This document shows positions 1 through 9,920 of a DNA stretch of 64,000 nt, piece after piece (position 1 is the stretch's first letter; every line of letters starts with the position of its first letter). This stretch comes from Apricaphanius iberus (Eukaryota; Chordata; Actinopteri; Cyprinodontiformes; Aphaniidae). The notes beneath the pieces were generated by a model. The model worked only from the letters and a program-made list of their open reading frames with translations. It was not told the origin of the DNA and ran no database searches. The DNA lies in the NCBI GenBank assembly GCA_028564705.1, contig JAPXFQ010000348.1, positions 124,001 through 188,000 on the forward strand, read 5' to 3'. A program made the translations under genes and the position numbers.

Positions 1-930
1 CTTGTTGGAATCCCTGTTGGAGTGTCAAAAGATGTAGCCAGAAAGACATTTTAAATAAAGAGGTGAGAAAGATTCCTTCATTTCTTGGAGGTTTAACTGG
101 AACTTGTTTGTACAAGCAAGGAGGAACACCATCTCAAAGTATAACCAGGATCCGCGAAACAGCTGACCTGTTCCCAACAACTAACAAAACCTTTTTATGG
201 ATTTAGGCAAACTTTCTATTGTCTCTACCCCATCAGTGAACATTTCTCCATGGTGAAGTTTCCAGACTTTCAGGCGTCTTTGTCTGATAGGACATGCTCA
301 AACTTAGGACACGTCAGGACATTCAGTGCTCCGAGGGCCGCTTCCATGGCAACACTAGATTTAGTGTCTAGCAGTTTGCCACTCAGAATTGGTGTCTGAG
401 TACCAAGTAAAAGCCCAACAGATTTACTTTCCCAAGCAGAGTATTACATCTTTGCTGTAACACTCCACTTGATGTATATGTATTAAAAAATCTTTATTAG
501 TGATTACTGAGGGTTCAATTTCCTGAAGTCATGGACACGAAACCGAGAAAAGAAGGAAGAAAGGAAGAAGGTGAAGAAAAGAAACTGCACCAGCAAGACA
601 AGACAGGGAGGCAAACAAAGAACACAAGAAAACATCCTAGTCCTCCACCTCTGCCGGATGGCAGAGAAGTGGTAAAACAAAACAAACAAAACAAACAAAA
701 ACAAAAAACTGAACAGAACCACACCAATAGTTCAGATCCAGTAATAAAAATAAAGAATTACACATTCACTACACACAAGCATGGATTAATAAACACAATA
801 CTAATGTTTCTGTCAAGCTCCTGGTAAAAGCTAACTAATGACAATAACCTCAACTCAAGATATGTCCGTCCACACCAATGTCCCCACACCTATTTGTGTG
901 TGCGAGCATGCAGGTCTGAATAAGGTTTCC
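1..930. other. Non-coding stretch, no gene recognised
   Basis: I see no recognisable gene or repeat family here. The segment around 531-710 is strongly purine-rich and A-rich on the plus strand. It gives open frames of low complexity (lysine and asparagine rich on one strand, phenylalanine and leucine rich on the other) that I attribute to base composition. Confidence 0.6.
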
Positions 931-2400
931 CCATGCAAGTGATTGATAGCTGGTCTAAGGAACCGTCAATCCGTCCTACAGGAATCGACACAGAAATGAG
1001 GGAGGCAGGAGACACATGCATCCAGAGTCCAACAGAGCGCAGGAGCCGCAGGCGGACCAGCGCAGGGCCGATCACCCACCAAGAGAGGAACAGATGGAAG
1101 CCCCAGGGGAACACCAAGCAGCCGCAATGCTGGGGCCCCGAGAGATCGCAGGGACGAGCCCACGGGCTCCGCCGCAAACCGGCTACGCCAGGGCGGGCCC
1201 GGAACAGGACCCCGAGGCCACAGGGATCAGGGGCACCCCGCCCCCCAGCAGAGCCCCGACCAGGCAGTAGAACTCATGGAACTGGCAGGAGCTTTGGCGC
1301 CGGGCATGGTCCCCACCGATCCACCGGACGGCACCAACCTACTTGCAACCGCGGCACCCCCATAAGAGGTGCCCCAGTCAATCCAAGGAGGATGTCGGCC
1401 CGAAAAAGCGGCCGCCCGACACACCGGCCCACCCAGGACCAGCTAGGCTTGCACCAGGACCGAGCCGGGCCGCAACCGGGACCCCCGGCCCCAGCCATCA
1501 TCGACCAGCGGGCAGGACCATCCATCACCGACGGGGAGTGACGGAGGGGAAGAAGATGCACCAGGCCAGAGGGCAGCCAAACACCCAACCTGAAAAGTAG
1601 ACATAGACAGACAGAGACACTCATACGTACCCTCCCTCTCATGCGCACACATTCTTACATATACAGGACACACGAAAAAAGTACGCTGTACACTCATTCA
1701 TATACCCCATACAAACTCTATACTCACAGGCCCAGGGACAGACGCCCCGATAGAGCACCCTGCACCTGCACTCGGGAGACAGACCCTTTGCCGACCAGGA
1801 CGGGGACAAGCAGACCGCCAAGGCCCCCACCCCAGCAAGAGTAGCCCACTAGCCTAGGTCCCCGACCAGACAACCTGATAATCTCCCCGGGCTCCAACCC
1901 CTGATGGTCCAACGAACAGGGGTGCGGAAAGACCCCCTGCCTCTCTCCCCCTGCTCAATTGTGGTGTTGTTGCGTGTTGTTCTAATGTGCACTTAAAACA
2001 GAGGGGTGGGATATGGGGATACTGCCAGGTACCCCCATCTCCCTCCCCGGGCCCTCAGTGTCTAGATGCATTTAAACAGTGGGTACCGGCACCACAGGCG
2101 AGGCCCCGTATAAGGGGCCCCGCCTCTAGTGCCGAGGCGCACCCACCGCCAGGTCCCTACATGTGCGTGTGTCATGTAAATGTTGCAAGTGTAAGTGTCT
2201 AAGTTGCTCAATAAAATTGGGACCAAGGCCGCCACCGGGTAGCGAACACAGAAACTCCATCCCGCACCCCAGTGACGTGCCCACGTCCCAAGGCCTTGTG
2301 AATGGTAGAATGAAGGAGCAGGTGGACAGAGGCAAATGGGGATGGGGAGGAAATAACTGGGGTGATACGATGCCAAACCCAGGGGGCGATTCTAATATCA
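931..2400. repeat. GC-rich block, probable dispersed repeat of unknown family
   Basis: Base composition changes sharply from the AT-rich surroundings to about 1.4 kb rich in G and C, ending near 2400 where AT-rich DNA resumes. Several overlapping open frames of 60-200 codons exist on both strands, but they are proline, arginine and glycine rich, have no domain I recognise, and look like by-products of few AT-rich stops. The composition and abrupt edges suggest a dispersed element, perhaps the untranslated part of a retroelement. The family assignment is unknown. Confidence 0.4.
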
Positions 2401-4044
2401 GTTAATTTGACCTAACCTAATATTATAGTGCCACACAATCAGACTATCACTATACCATGAAGAAATAGCACACCGTTCTCTCAGTATTTAAGAATAAACA
2501 GAAAAGATCATTCTTAATATAGACTTCTCAATATAACTTCTCAATATAAATGTTTCCATAACACAGTGATCACTATAGATTCCCGCATCCATAAAGTTTT
2601 TGTTTTAGTCATTTATCCAGAACACTCATAGTTAAAACGTCTGATTACTTCCTCTCGAAAGAAATCCGTTGAAAATATCTCATCGTTTACGTTGCTTTCT
2701 TCAGAAAATTTGTGCAACTAACAACAGAACATAATCACATCCCAAAAGTCCACTAAGAGACGTCATGGACTCAAGATGGAGGTTGGGTCTGCTATGCTGC
2801 TTACATAACAAGTGATCACTGTCATTCTAATCCAGGTTTTAAACCTATGATATTATCTTATTTTTTGCTAATTATGTTAAATTGCTTCCCTCTAATCCTG
2901 TAAATCAATCATCCTACATGATTGTTTTTTATCTCAACAGCATTAATGGAGGATTTCCATTAATTCTTAAAATCCTTAGAAGTGCTTAAAACTGCTAGTT
3001 AATTGGTGTGAAATTGCATAAATGGCCTGTCCTTTAAAGAACTTTCTTTTAATTCCAAACGTTTTAAGTTCAGCTATTTATATCTGTGTGCATATTTAAT
3101 TCAGTTTCCTGAATATTTTATTCATGCCTGCATAGTTTTGATCCATTAGTTTATTCCCGATTAGATTATTTAATCGGCAGAGATTCTTGTATTATTGTCT
3201 AACAGATTTTGCCATACATGAGTATTTTGGGTTGAGAGCTATTGATACTTTCAGTATTAAATCTTTTTTAACTTTACCTTAGGTAAATGAGTCTGTTTAG
3301 TCCAGTCTCATTTTAGAGCTCCCGTAGTCACCTTTAATCTGTAGTCATGACCTTCATCAGTGCAACTGATCATCCTCAAGTATCTCACCTGATCGGTCCT
3401 CCACAAATTAATTGATTTCCTTTCCTGCATGTTTTCATCAGGTTCAGTCTTACCTGGATTCTCTGTGTTAACTTTCCATGTTCACGGCCTGTTCTTGTCA
3501 AGGGAAAAGAGTGCCACTGTTTTAGAAAAACAGTCTTTTGTTCAGTTGCAATCCTGTTGAAACGTTCTTTTGACGAATCAGATTGTTTTTAATGCACTTC
3601 TTAAAACCTAAAAAATGTGGTATGTAGTTTTTGGTTAATTGTTACTGGCCACTGACTTTGGTCACTCTGGCAGAGTCTTAAAGCTCCGGCGACCGGGATG
3701 GTGATCATAGGTAACATCTACTTCAATTGTCAGAGCAGAAATAAATCTGTGTTAATTTCCACCCATTTTGCTGTCCTGTCGGCGTCACCTTCCCTTTTAA
3801 TACAGGAATCTTGTAAACTCTGAATAAATAAGTGATTGATAGGAAGAAATCTGTCTTTAAATCTATTTATTTATTGTGAACCTGTGTCCTTTTTTCACTT
3901 CCCAGAGTGGTGTTGCTTGTAACCTTAATATTTTAAAAAGTTGTATCTGCCAATATATTTTCATCCGTGTTTAATGTCATTCATAAACTTTGTGCAGTTG
4001 TAATCTAGTGTGCTATAAGGTAATTTTGAACGCGAACTGCAAGC
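2401..4044. other. AT-rich non-coding DNA
   Basis: No open frame of interest, no terminal repeats and no recognised repeat family were seen in this AT-rich interval. Confidence 0.6.
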
Positions 4045-4390
4045 TTCCATCCATTTTCTGAACCGCTTAGTCCTCCAGGGGTCACGGGGGACTGGTGCCT
4101 ATCTCCAGCTGTCAACGGGTGAGAGGCAGGGTACACCCTGGACAGGTCGCCAGTCACAGGGCCACATTGAGACAGAACGGACAAACAACCATGCACGCAC
4201 ACACCCACCCACACCTAAGGATCAATTGACCTGACAGTCATGGACTGTGGGAGGAAGCCGGTGTACCCGGAGAGAACCCACGCATGCACGGGGAGAACAT
4301 GCAAACTCCATGCAGAAAGGCCCTGGGCTGGGATATGAACCCACAACCTTCTTGCTGCAAGGCAACAGTGCTAACCACTGTACCACCCAC
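4045..4390 (-). repeat. tRNA-derived SINE, teleost type (minus strand)
   Basis: Read on the minus strand the element begins with a tRNA-like head: the A-box-like GTACAGTGGTTAGCACTG, then a mutated B box GGTTCATATCC. The middle carries the phrase for 'gtggactgtgggaggaagccgg' type sequence familiar from fish SINEs, and the end is the characteristic GGTTCAGAAAATGGATGGA tail. A short 3' piece of the same family lies on the plus strand at 52513-52585. I recognise the family by its sequence but do not assign it a database name. Confidence 0.8.
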
Positions 4391-5969
4391 TCCAAGCTTT
4401 CATTAGCCTTTAATCAGACCACAATATGAGACCTTGACTCCGTTTACATTAGTAGCCGAGGCTAATTTTGAATTTTTATTTTAATCTGAACAGAGTGAAT
4501 TTACTGAAAATGTCTACCTTCCTGAGAGCTCCAAGTTTCCTGATGTCATACTATTTAGATGTTGTCTTAAAATGTATTCAGTTAGGTTCACCTCAGTTTG
4601 CAGCATAATTTAGAAGATTATTTTCATCCACATGCTTCCATTTTCATATGATAGTCGTGTTGGTAGTCACTTAAACAGCCTAGTACCGTGCAGTGTGGTA
4701 TTCTGGTGATTGAATGAGTTATTAAGTAGAACTCCTGTAGTTATATTTTGCTTTTTAATATAAGTCAATAAAGTGGGCCCATTAATGATGGTAATTACTG
4801 GCTCAACTACTATTTTACTGTTTATTTATTACAGTTTCTGTGTTGTTACCAGAGAAGCTTGCCCTGTTGTTAGGAATAGACCTTTTGTTTTCTGTATTAC
4901 AGCAGAACCCTAAGATTGTTCAAAGTGCCCCATGCATTTATTTCTTTGCTCCATTAATTCTTTGAATAGTTTCATTTATTCCTTGTAAATCCATAATCAC
5001 CTATCTTTTCTCAAATAAAATTAGATATTCTGAAGATCATTGAATATTATACCCACTCTTCAAAATGCCATTGATAACATGAAATTTGATAAAACCACCT
5101 TTTTAAAAATAAAAAATAAATCGCTTAGGTCAATATTATATTACCTCAAGTCCTGAAAACCACCCTTTCATTTTGCTTCAAACAGCTTAGGTATGATTCA
5201 TATTTTCCAGCGAACCCCTTTTCTTATCACAGGATTGTTTTTTGTTTGTTTTTTTCCCACTCATTCAGAGTGTACATTCATCTTAAATTCCCTAAATAAA
5301 AAAAACACTTTTCAGTTAGTATATTGCATTAATATGAAATATTAAAATTACAACATGAACATCCGTTATCCCAATGCCTGTAGGAAGCAATTACCATTTA
5401 AGACACATAGACACATATACAGACGTACACATAACACAGACAGATGATCAGTCAGTCGAGATTAAAATTCTTGAGGTAATCAAGGTCAGTCATTTCTCAC
5501 CATTCCAACAGTTCTTCCTTCCACCAAACCAATTTCACTAGGTCAAAAGTCCCTCTCCCAGAGCGTGTTTATAAAATATCTGCTTCTGCTGGCTCTCTCT
5601 TCTACCAGAAGTCAAAACCATTTTAGATGGTATGCAGCACACACACATTTATTCACTTTATGCCAGTGCTAAATGGGTACAAGAAAAACTTTGCAACTCC
5701 CCAGGTTTTAACCCTGCTAGATGGAAACTTATCTGTCGCAGTAATATACAATTGGCGCACATCCTGATCAAGGAGCACTTCCCCCATTTCTAAGGGGAAA
5801 AAAAACAGTAACATTGAAAAACAATGCAATTTCAATGCACAAATCTGCCCTCTGCATCAACCGAAAACAATGATTTATTCTATGTGTATGACCTCTGAAG
5901 AGGTCAAAAAAATATGTATCACTGAGCAAGAGAATTTTTCATTGCAAATGAGCGGCGTGATAGATAAGA
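4391..5969. other. AT-rich non-coding DNA
   Basis: No gene or clear repeat family seen. A poly-T run sits near 5236-5257 and a short CA/ACA-rich tract near 5401-5443. The right end merges into the truncated gypsy polymerase at about 5970. Confidence 0.55.
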
Positions 5970-6547
5970 CTTCGTCTTGGACCACCTTAATCTTACTGGG
6001 GTCAGCCTTCACCTGTACACCCTCGAGGACATAACCCAAAAAGGAGAGAGATGACAGATGAAATTCAGATTTTTCAACTTTAACATAGAGAGAATTCTCT
6101 AGCAGCCGTTGAAGAACTAGCCGGACATGCTGCCGATGCTGTGGCAGATCCTTGGAGAAAATAAGGATATCATCAAGGTAGACGAAAACAAAAACATTTA
6201 GAAAATCACGGAGCACATCATTAACCAGATGTTGAAAAATGGCCGGGGCATTGCAAAAGCCAAAGGGCATGACCAGGTATTCGAAGTGCCCGATGTGGGT
6301 CTTAAAGGCTGTTTTCCACTCATCGCCTCCGTGGATACGGACGAGATGGTAAGCGTTCCGCAGGTCGAGCTTTGTGAACACTGTGGCCCCCTGTCCTGCT
6401 TCAAAAGCTGAGGTGATGAGAGGTAATGAATACTTGTTTTTGACTGTGATGGAATTTAGACCTCTGTAGTCAATACAGGGACGTAAGGTCTTATCTTTCT
6501 TCTCCACAAAGAAAAACCCTGCACCCAGGGGAGAAGTGACTAAAATC
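5970..6547 (-). pseudogene. Ty3/gypsy reverse transcriptase fragment (copy 1)
   Basis: This is the palm region of a Ty3/gypsy reverse transcriptase. Visible blocks in order are the [20 protein letters not shown] motif, [10 protein letters not shown] with the first catalytic aspartate, and [12 protein letters not shown] (YLDD at 6169-6180). It ends soon after [12 protein letters not shown] where homology stops, so the thumb, RNase H and integrase are missing. Its N-terminal side joins almost directly to gag sequence, so the protease and the start of the polymerase have been deleted. The frame through this section is open. It is similar in type to, but diverged from, the plus-strand copy at 7784-14860. 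It is a dead fragment of a retrotransposon rather than a host gene. Confidence 0.9.
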
Positions 6548-7691
6548 AAAGCAGGCAACATGGGCGGGGGGTTAGAGTTAATGACCCCGCTCTACAGGAC
6601 CCCCAGACTCACTGCCGGACTGGATCTTTTGGACGAACTGGGCAGGTTGAAATAAAATGACCCGGGGCACCACAATATAGGCAGCAACGGCCTTCCATAC
6701 AGCGCGCCGTTTAGTCGGAGAAAGCCGAGCCCTGCCGATTTGCATCGGCTCAGGAGAGGGTTAACGTGCAGGAGGAGCGGGGAATGAGGAGGCAGCCGAG
6801 GAGGAGGCTGATGGAGAGGAAGAAACAGACTGCGGTCTAGATCTTGCCCTTGGTCTCTCGCGTAGCCTGTTGTCAATCTTGATCGCGAGATCAATCAAAC
6901 TGTCCACGGACTCGGGTTCGTCGCGGTAAGCGAGCTCATCTCTAATTTTCTCGTTCAGGGAATTAAGAACAGCAGCCTTAAGTGCCGGTCGGTTCCAGCC
7001 AGACTCAGCCGCTAGTGTGCGGAACTCAACAGCCGAGTCGGCAACTGAGCGGTTTCCTTGTTTGAGTTCCCACAGAAGTTTGGCAATCTGTTCCTCGCCT
7101 CTCGTTTAACGCAGAAAGTCTGCTTGATCCGTTTAAGAAACTCGTCAAAGGAGGAGCTGCTGAGGGAGTTTTGGTCGAAGCTAGGCTGAGCCCATTGAAG
7201 GGCTGTCTCTGAACAGGGCTACTATGTAGGAGATCTTATTAGCGTTCTCACTAAAAGTACGAGGGGAACGTTCGAATGCCAGAGAGTACTGTAACAGGAA
7301 GCCCTGGCTTTTTGACAACTCGCCGGCGAAGGGCTCTGGAGGTGGTGGGACTACCTCGCGAAAAGCTGGAGAAGGAGACGGATCAGCAGTGGCCGGGAGG
7401 GTGATGTTTGAGTAGTGAGTTAGGTACTGATATCGTGGATAACCTTGGTTAACGCATGGAAGCTCAGTTGGAGTGCAGTCTGCTGCTGCTGCATATTCTG
7501 AAGAGCAGCCTCATGACGACCCAGGAGCATGCCCGGCTCGGAGACAGCTGGAGACAGTGTGTCGCAGAGTCCGATTGGCCAGATAGTTCTGACCTGTTTA
7601 ATTTCTTTGAACTCTAGTGCGGACACAGAAACGACCAGCAGAAACAGGAAGTTAGGGGGGGTGGGGGGTTCGTGGTGTGTCCAGAGTAACT
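6548..7691 (-). pseudogene. Ty3/gypsy gag remnant with CCHC knuckle (copy 1)
   Basis: On the minus strand, gag sequence runs from about 7560 (a glutamine-rich N-terminal segment with GRHEAALQNMQQQQ) through a middle region with frameshifts to a zinc knuckle at 6642-6683. The knuckle is intact: CLYCGAPGHFISTC fits C-X2-C-X4-H-X4-C. Upstream of it is the PEPMQIGRARLSPTKRR segment usual for Sushi-like fish elements. A stop follows shortly after the knuckle. The protein would bind element RNA and build the particle. Reading is broken by at least one frameshift, so no full Gag can be made. Confidence 0.8.
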
Positions 7692-7783
7692 TTAAATTAC
7701 TCTCGTCTCCTCTCTGATAACAATGAACACGCATGGAATTTATAGAGTTAAGGTTTAAATTGAATATAAATTAAAATCCTTCA
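7692..7783 (+). repeat. LTR 3'-end fragment
   Basis: These 92 bp match 9311-9402, the last 92 bp of the solo LTR described below, with only a few differences, and end in the same CCTTCA. The fragment sits exactly between the minus-strand gypsy copy and the plus-strand copy, so its 5' part was lost at the breakpoint at 7692. It marks a second insertion of the same LTR family followed by rearrangement. Confidence 0.8.
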
Positions 7784-7950
7784 CCCCCGATGATCCCATG
7801 CAAATAGGCCCCGCCAGGCTTTCCCGAGGAGGGACAACGGCATTTGGAGGCCCGGGCATGTCTATATTGTGGGAAGACCGGCCACTTCATTGCAAAAAGG
7901 GACGGTCTTCCGGTAGAATCGGGAGTACTGGTGGATGGACCTCTAAAGAA
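7784..7950 (+). pseudogene. Ty3/gypsy Gag C-terminus (copy 2)
   Basis: The sequence reads through a DDPMQIGRARLS-like segment into a zinc knuckle at about 7856-7900: CLYCGKTGHFIAK, in which the last cysteine has been replaced. This is the C-terminal end of Gag of a chromovirus/Sushi-like Ty3/gypsy element. The 5' remainder of this copy (LTR and most of gag) is missing, cut at the LTR fragment. It continues after a short LINE-tail insertion at 8099. Confidence 0.75.
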
Positions 7951-7954
7951 TAAA

Positions 7955-8098
7955 TCCCGTCTGTTTTTACCATTTTTTTTTTGTATATATTTTTCTGTTC
8001 TGTTACATATGTTGTATATTTGTTGTTTCTTTGGCTGCTGTTTACGACCGAATTTCCCCTGGTGGGACTATTAAAGGATTATTCTATTCTATTCTATT
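7955..8098 (+). mobile_element. Truncated 3' end of a LINE, likely Rex1/L2-like
   Basis: A T-rich stretch leads to GAATTTCCCCTGGTGGGACT, an ATTAAAGG motif and then three repeats of ATTCT. That arrangement is what the 3' ends of fish CR1/L2-group LINEs look like. Gypsy homology resumes directly after it. I take it as a 5'-truncated insertion, but no clean target duplication could be read. Confidence 0.45.
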
Positions 8099-8768
8099 AA
8101 TTTGCTTTTTAATGGTCTCCAGTTGAAGCCTCTACCTACTCGTGTGTGTGTGAACTCTTTAGACGGGAGGGGAGCTATCAACCATATCTAACCACACTGA
8201 ACCTTTGAAACTCATCTCTTTAGGCATAGAACAAATAACGTTTGTTTTCTCTTCTCCACAGTCTCCTATTGTCCCGGGTTTCCCCTGGTTGGAAAGGCAC
8301 AATCCTCATCTAAATTGGAAGGAGGGGGAAATTAAATCATATAGTCTATACTGTCTATCAGGTTGTTTAAGGTCCGCAGTTGCCACACATACACCGGTCA
8401 GCTCTGCTCCTTCGAAGGAACCCCCAGATCTCTTTAAGGTATCGCCTGACTATCAAAATCTACAGCAGGTTTTCAACAATCCAGAGCATTGCTATTACCT
8501 CCACACCGGCTATATGACTCTGTTATAGACCTGTTTCTCGGAGCTCCCTTACCTTCCAGTCGTCTATTTAATCTGTCATGTTTGAATAACATAACCATTA
8601 AGAACAAGTATCCGCTACCTCTTCTCACGTCTGCGTTTAAGCCACTCCAGAGATCTCCTGTCTTCAGTAAGTTGGATCTACGAAACGCCTACCACTTGTT
8701 CTGGATCCAAGGGGGGGGACAAGTGGAAGACAGCGTCCAACACCCGCTTGGACATTTTGAATATTTGG
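8099..8768 (+). pseudogene. Ty3/gypsy protease end and reverse transcriptase start (copy 2)
   Basis: The frame from about 8205 shows the end of the aspartic protease region, with the fish gypsy phrase GFPWLERHNPHLNW. It continues to the linker before RT ([19 protein letters not shown]) after a frameshift near 8500. Then RT motifs follow: [28 protein letters not shown] and GHFEYL. A piece between the linker and NITIKNKYP is deleted. The reading ends at the solo LTR inserted at 8769 and continues in frame after it at 9407. Confidence 0.85.
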
Positions 8769-9402
8769 TGAAGTATATTAAACATCTATTAATGTTTGAT
8801 TAAGGTGTTTTAGTTACCATACTTTTTAATTATACTTTTAAGATTGTTTATAGGTATTTTGCAGAGTCATCTCTTGTTTGGGTCACAGAAAAACAGGACA
8901 TTGAGCAGGAAAGCACATGCAGATAACATCACCCTACAATTGACAATGGAAGGATGTAAGAAATAACAGTCAGCAAAAACTCTAGTTAGAACTGGTTTGT
9001 AAAGTCACGATTTAAGTAGAATAACAGGAAGGTAATTAAAAATGCAGGCATGGTTGTAAGTAGGCTGGTCTTGGCAAAAGTTTGAATGAACCAATCACGT
9101 TTTGTGTCCCATATGTAACGTTAGGGGGAAGGTTCTCTAACTTTGTGTTAAAATATAAAACTTAATGTTTCTGTTATATTCGTTGTCATTCCTAGGTAGG
9201 GTGACCCAGAGTGTGGATAATTAATACCACTCTGTAAGCTAAATATTTTATCTGTTTTAAGGAACTCTGTGAACCAGTATTTGATTTCTTGTATTAAAAT
9301 CTAAAGAAAATTAAATTACTCTCGTCTCCTCTCTGATAAAAATGAACACGCATGGAATTTATAGAGTTAAGGTTTAAATTGAATATTGAATAAAATCCTT
9401 CA
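8769..9402 (+). mobile_element. Solo LTR inserted in gypsy RT, 4-bp target duplication
   Basis: The insert begins TGAAGTAT and ends CCTTCA, so it has the TG...CA ends of an LTR. It is flanked by TTGG at 8765-8768 and TTGG at 9403-9406. Removing one TTGG and the 634-bp insert restores the interrupted RT reading frame. The interior has a poly(A)-signal-like stretch (GAATAAAATCC) near the end. A related 92-bp fragment is at 7692-7783, and a segment at 8906-9050 is shared with 50844-50992. The internal part of the parent element is absent, as expected after LTR-LTR recombination. Confidence 0.88.
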
Positions 9403-9914
9403 TTGGTTATGGTGTTTGGCCTGGTAAACTCTCCAGCAGTATTTAAGTCTTTGATCAACGATGTCCTTCGTGATTTTCTAAATCAGATTGTTTTTGTCTA
9501 CTTGGACGAGATACTCAATTTGTCCTCTTCTCTCACAGAGCACAAACTCCATGTCGGTCTGGTTCTTCAGAGACTTCTGGTTAATCTGCTTTTTGTCAAG
9601 GCCAAGAATGTGAATTCCACGTTTCATCTGTCACATTTCTTGGCTACGTCGTTGAGAGCGGGCAGGTGAAGCCGGATCCTAAAAAGTTTCAAGCTGTTGC
9701 TGAGTGGCCAATTCCATCATCCAAAAAACAGCTCCAGAGATTTTTAGGATTTGCTAACTTTTACCGCCACTTTATTAGGAACTACAGCCAGACCGCTGCT
9801 CTCCTAACGGCGCTTACATGCACAAAGAGAGCTTTCCAGTGGACTCCTGAGGCAGATCAAGCCTTTCACAAGTTAAAAGAAACGTTTGTAAATGCCCCTG
9901 TCCTCTCTTAGCCA
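9403..9914 (+). pseudogene. Ty3/gypsy reverse transcriptase, second part (copy 2)
   Basis: After the solo LTR the RT palm continues with the FG motif, [20 protein letters not shown] (the YLDD box is YLDE here, a change in a catalytic aspartate) and the RLL segment. A one-base shift near 9665 is followed by the connection/thumb phrase [20 protein letters not shown]. It reaches the start of RNase H at the L2 insertion site (9915-9920). The YLDE change and the frameshift mean the enzyme is dead. Confidence 0.88.
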
Positions 9915-9920
9915 GATATT

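Noticed and set aside
504..827. Overlapping open frames on both strands of an A/G-rich stretch
   Set aside because: Low-complexity composition explains them: phenylalanine/leucine-rich on one strand, lysine/asparagine-rich on the other, with no domain and no splice context.
933..1648. Open frames up to 202 codons in the GC-rich block
   Set aside because: Frames overlap on both strands and are rich in proline, arginine and glycine, as expected when stop codons are rare in GC-rich DNA.
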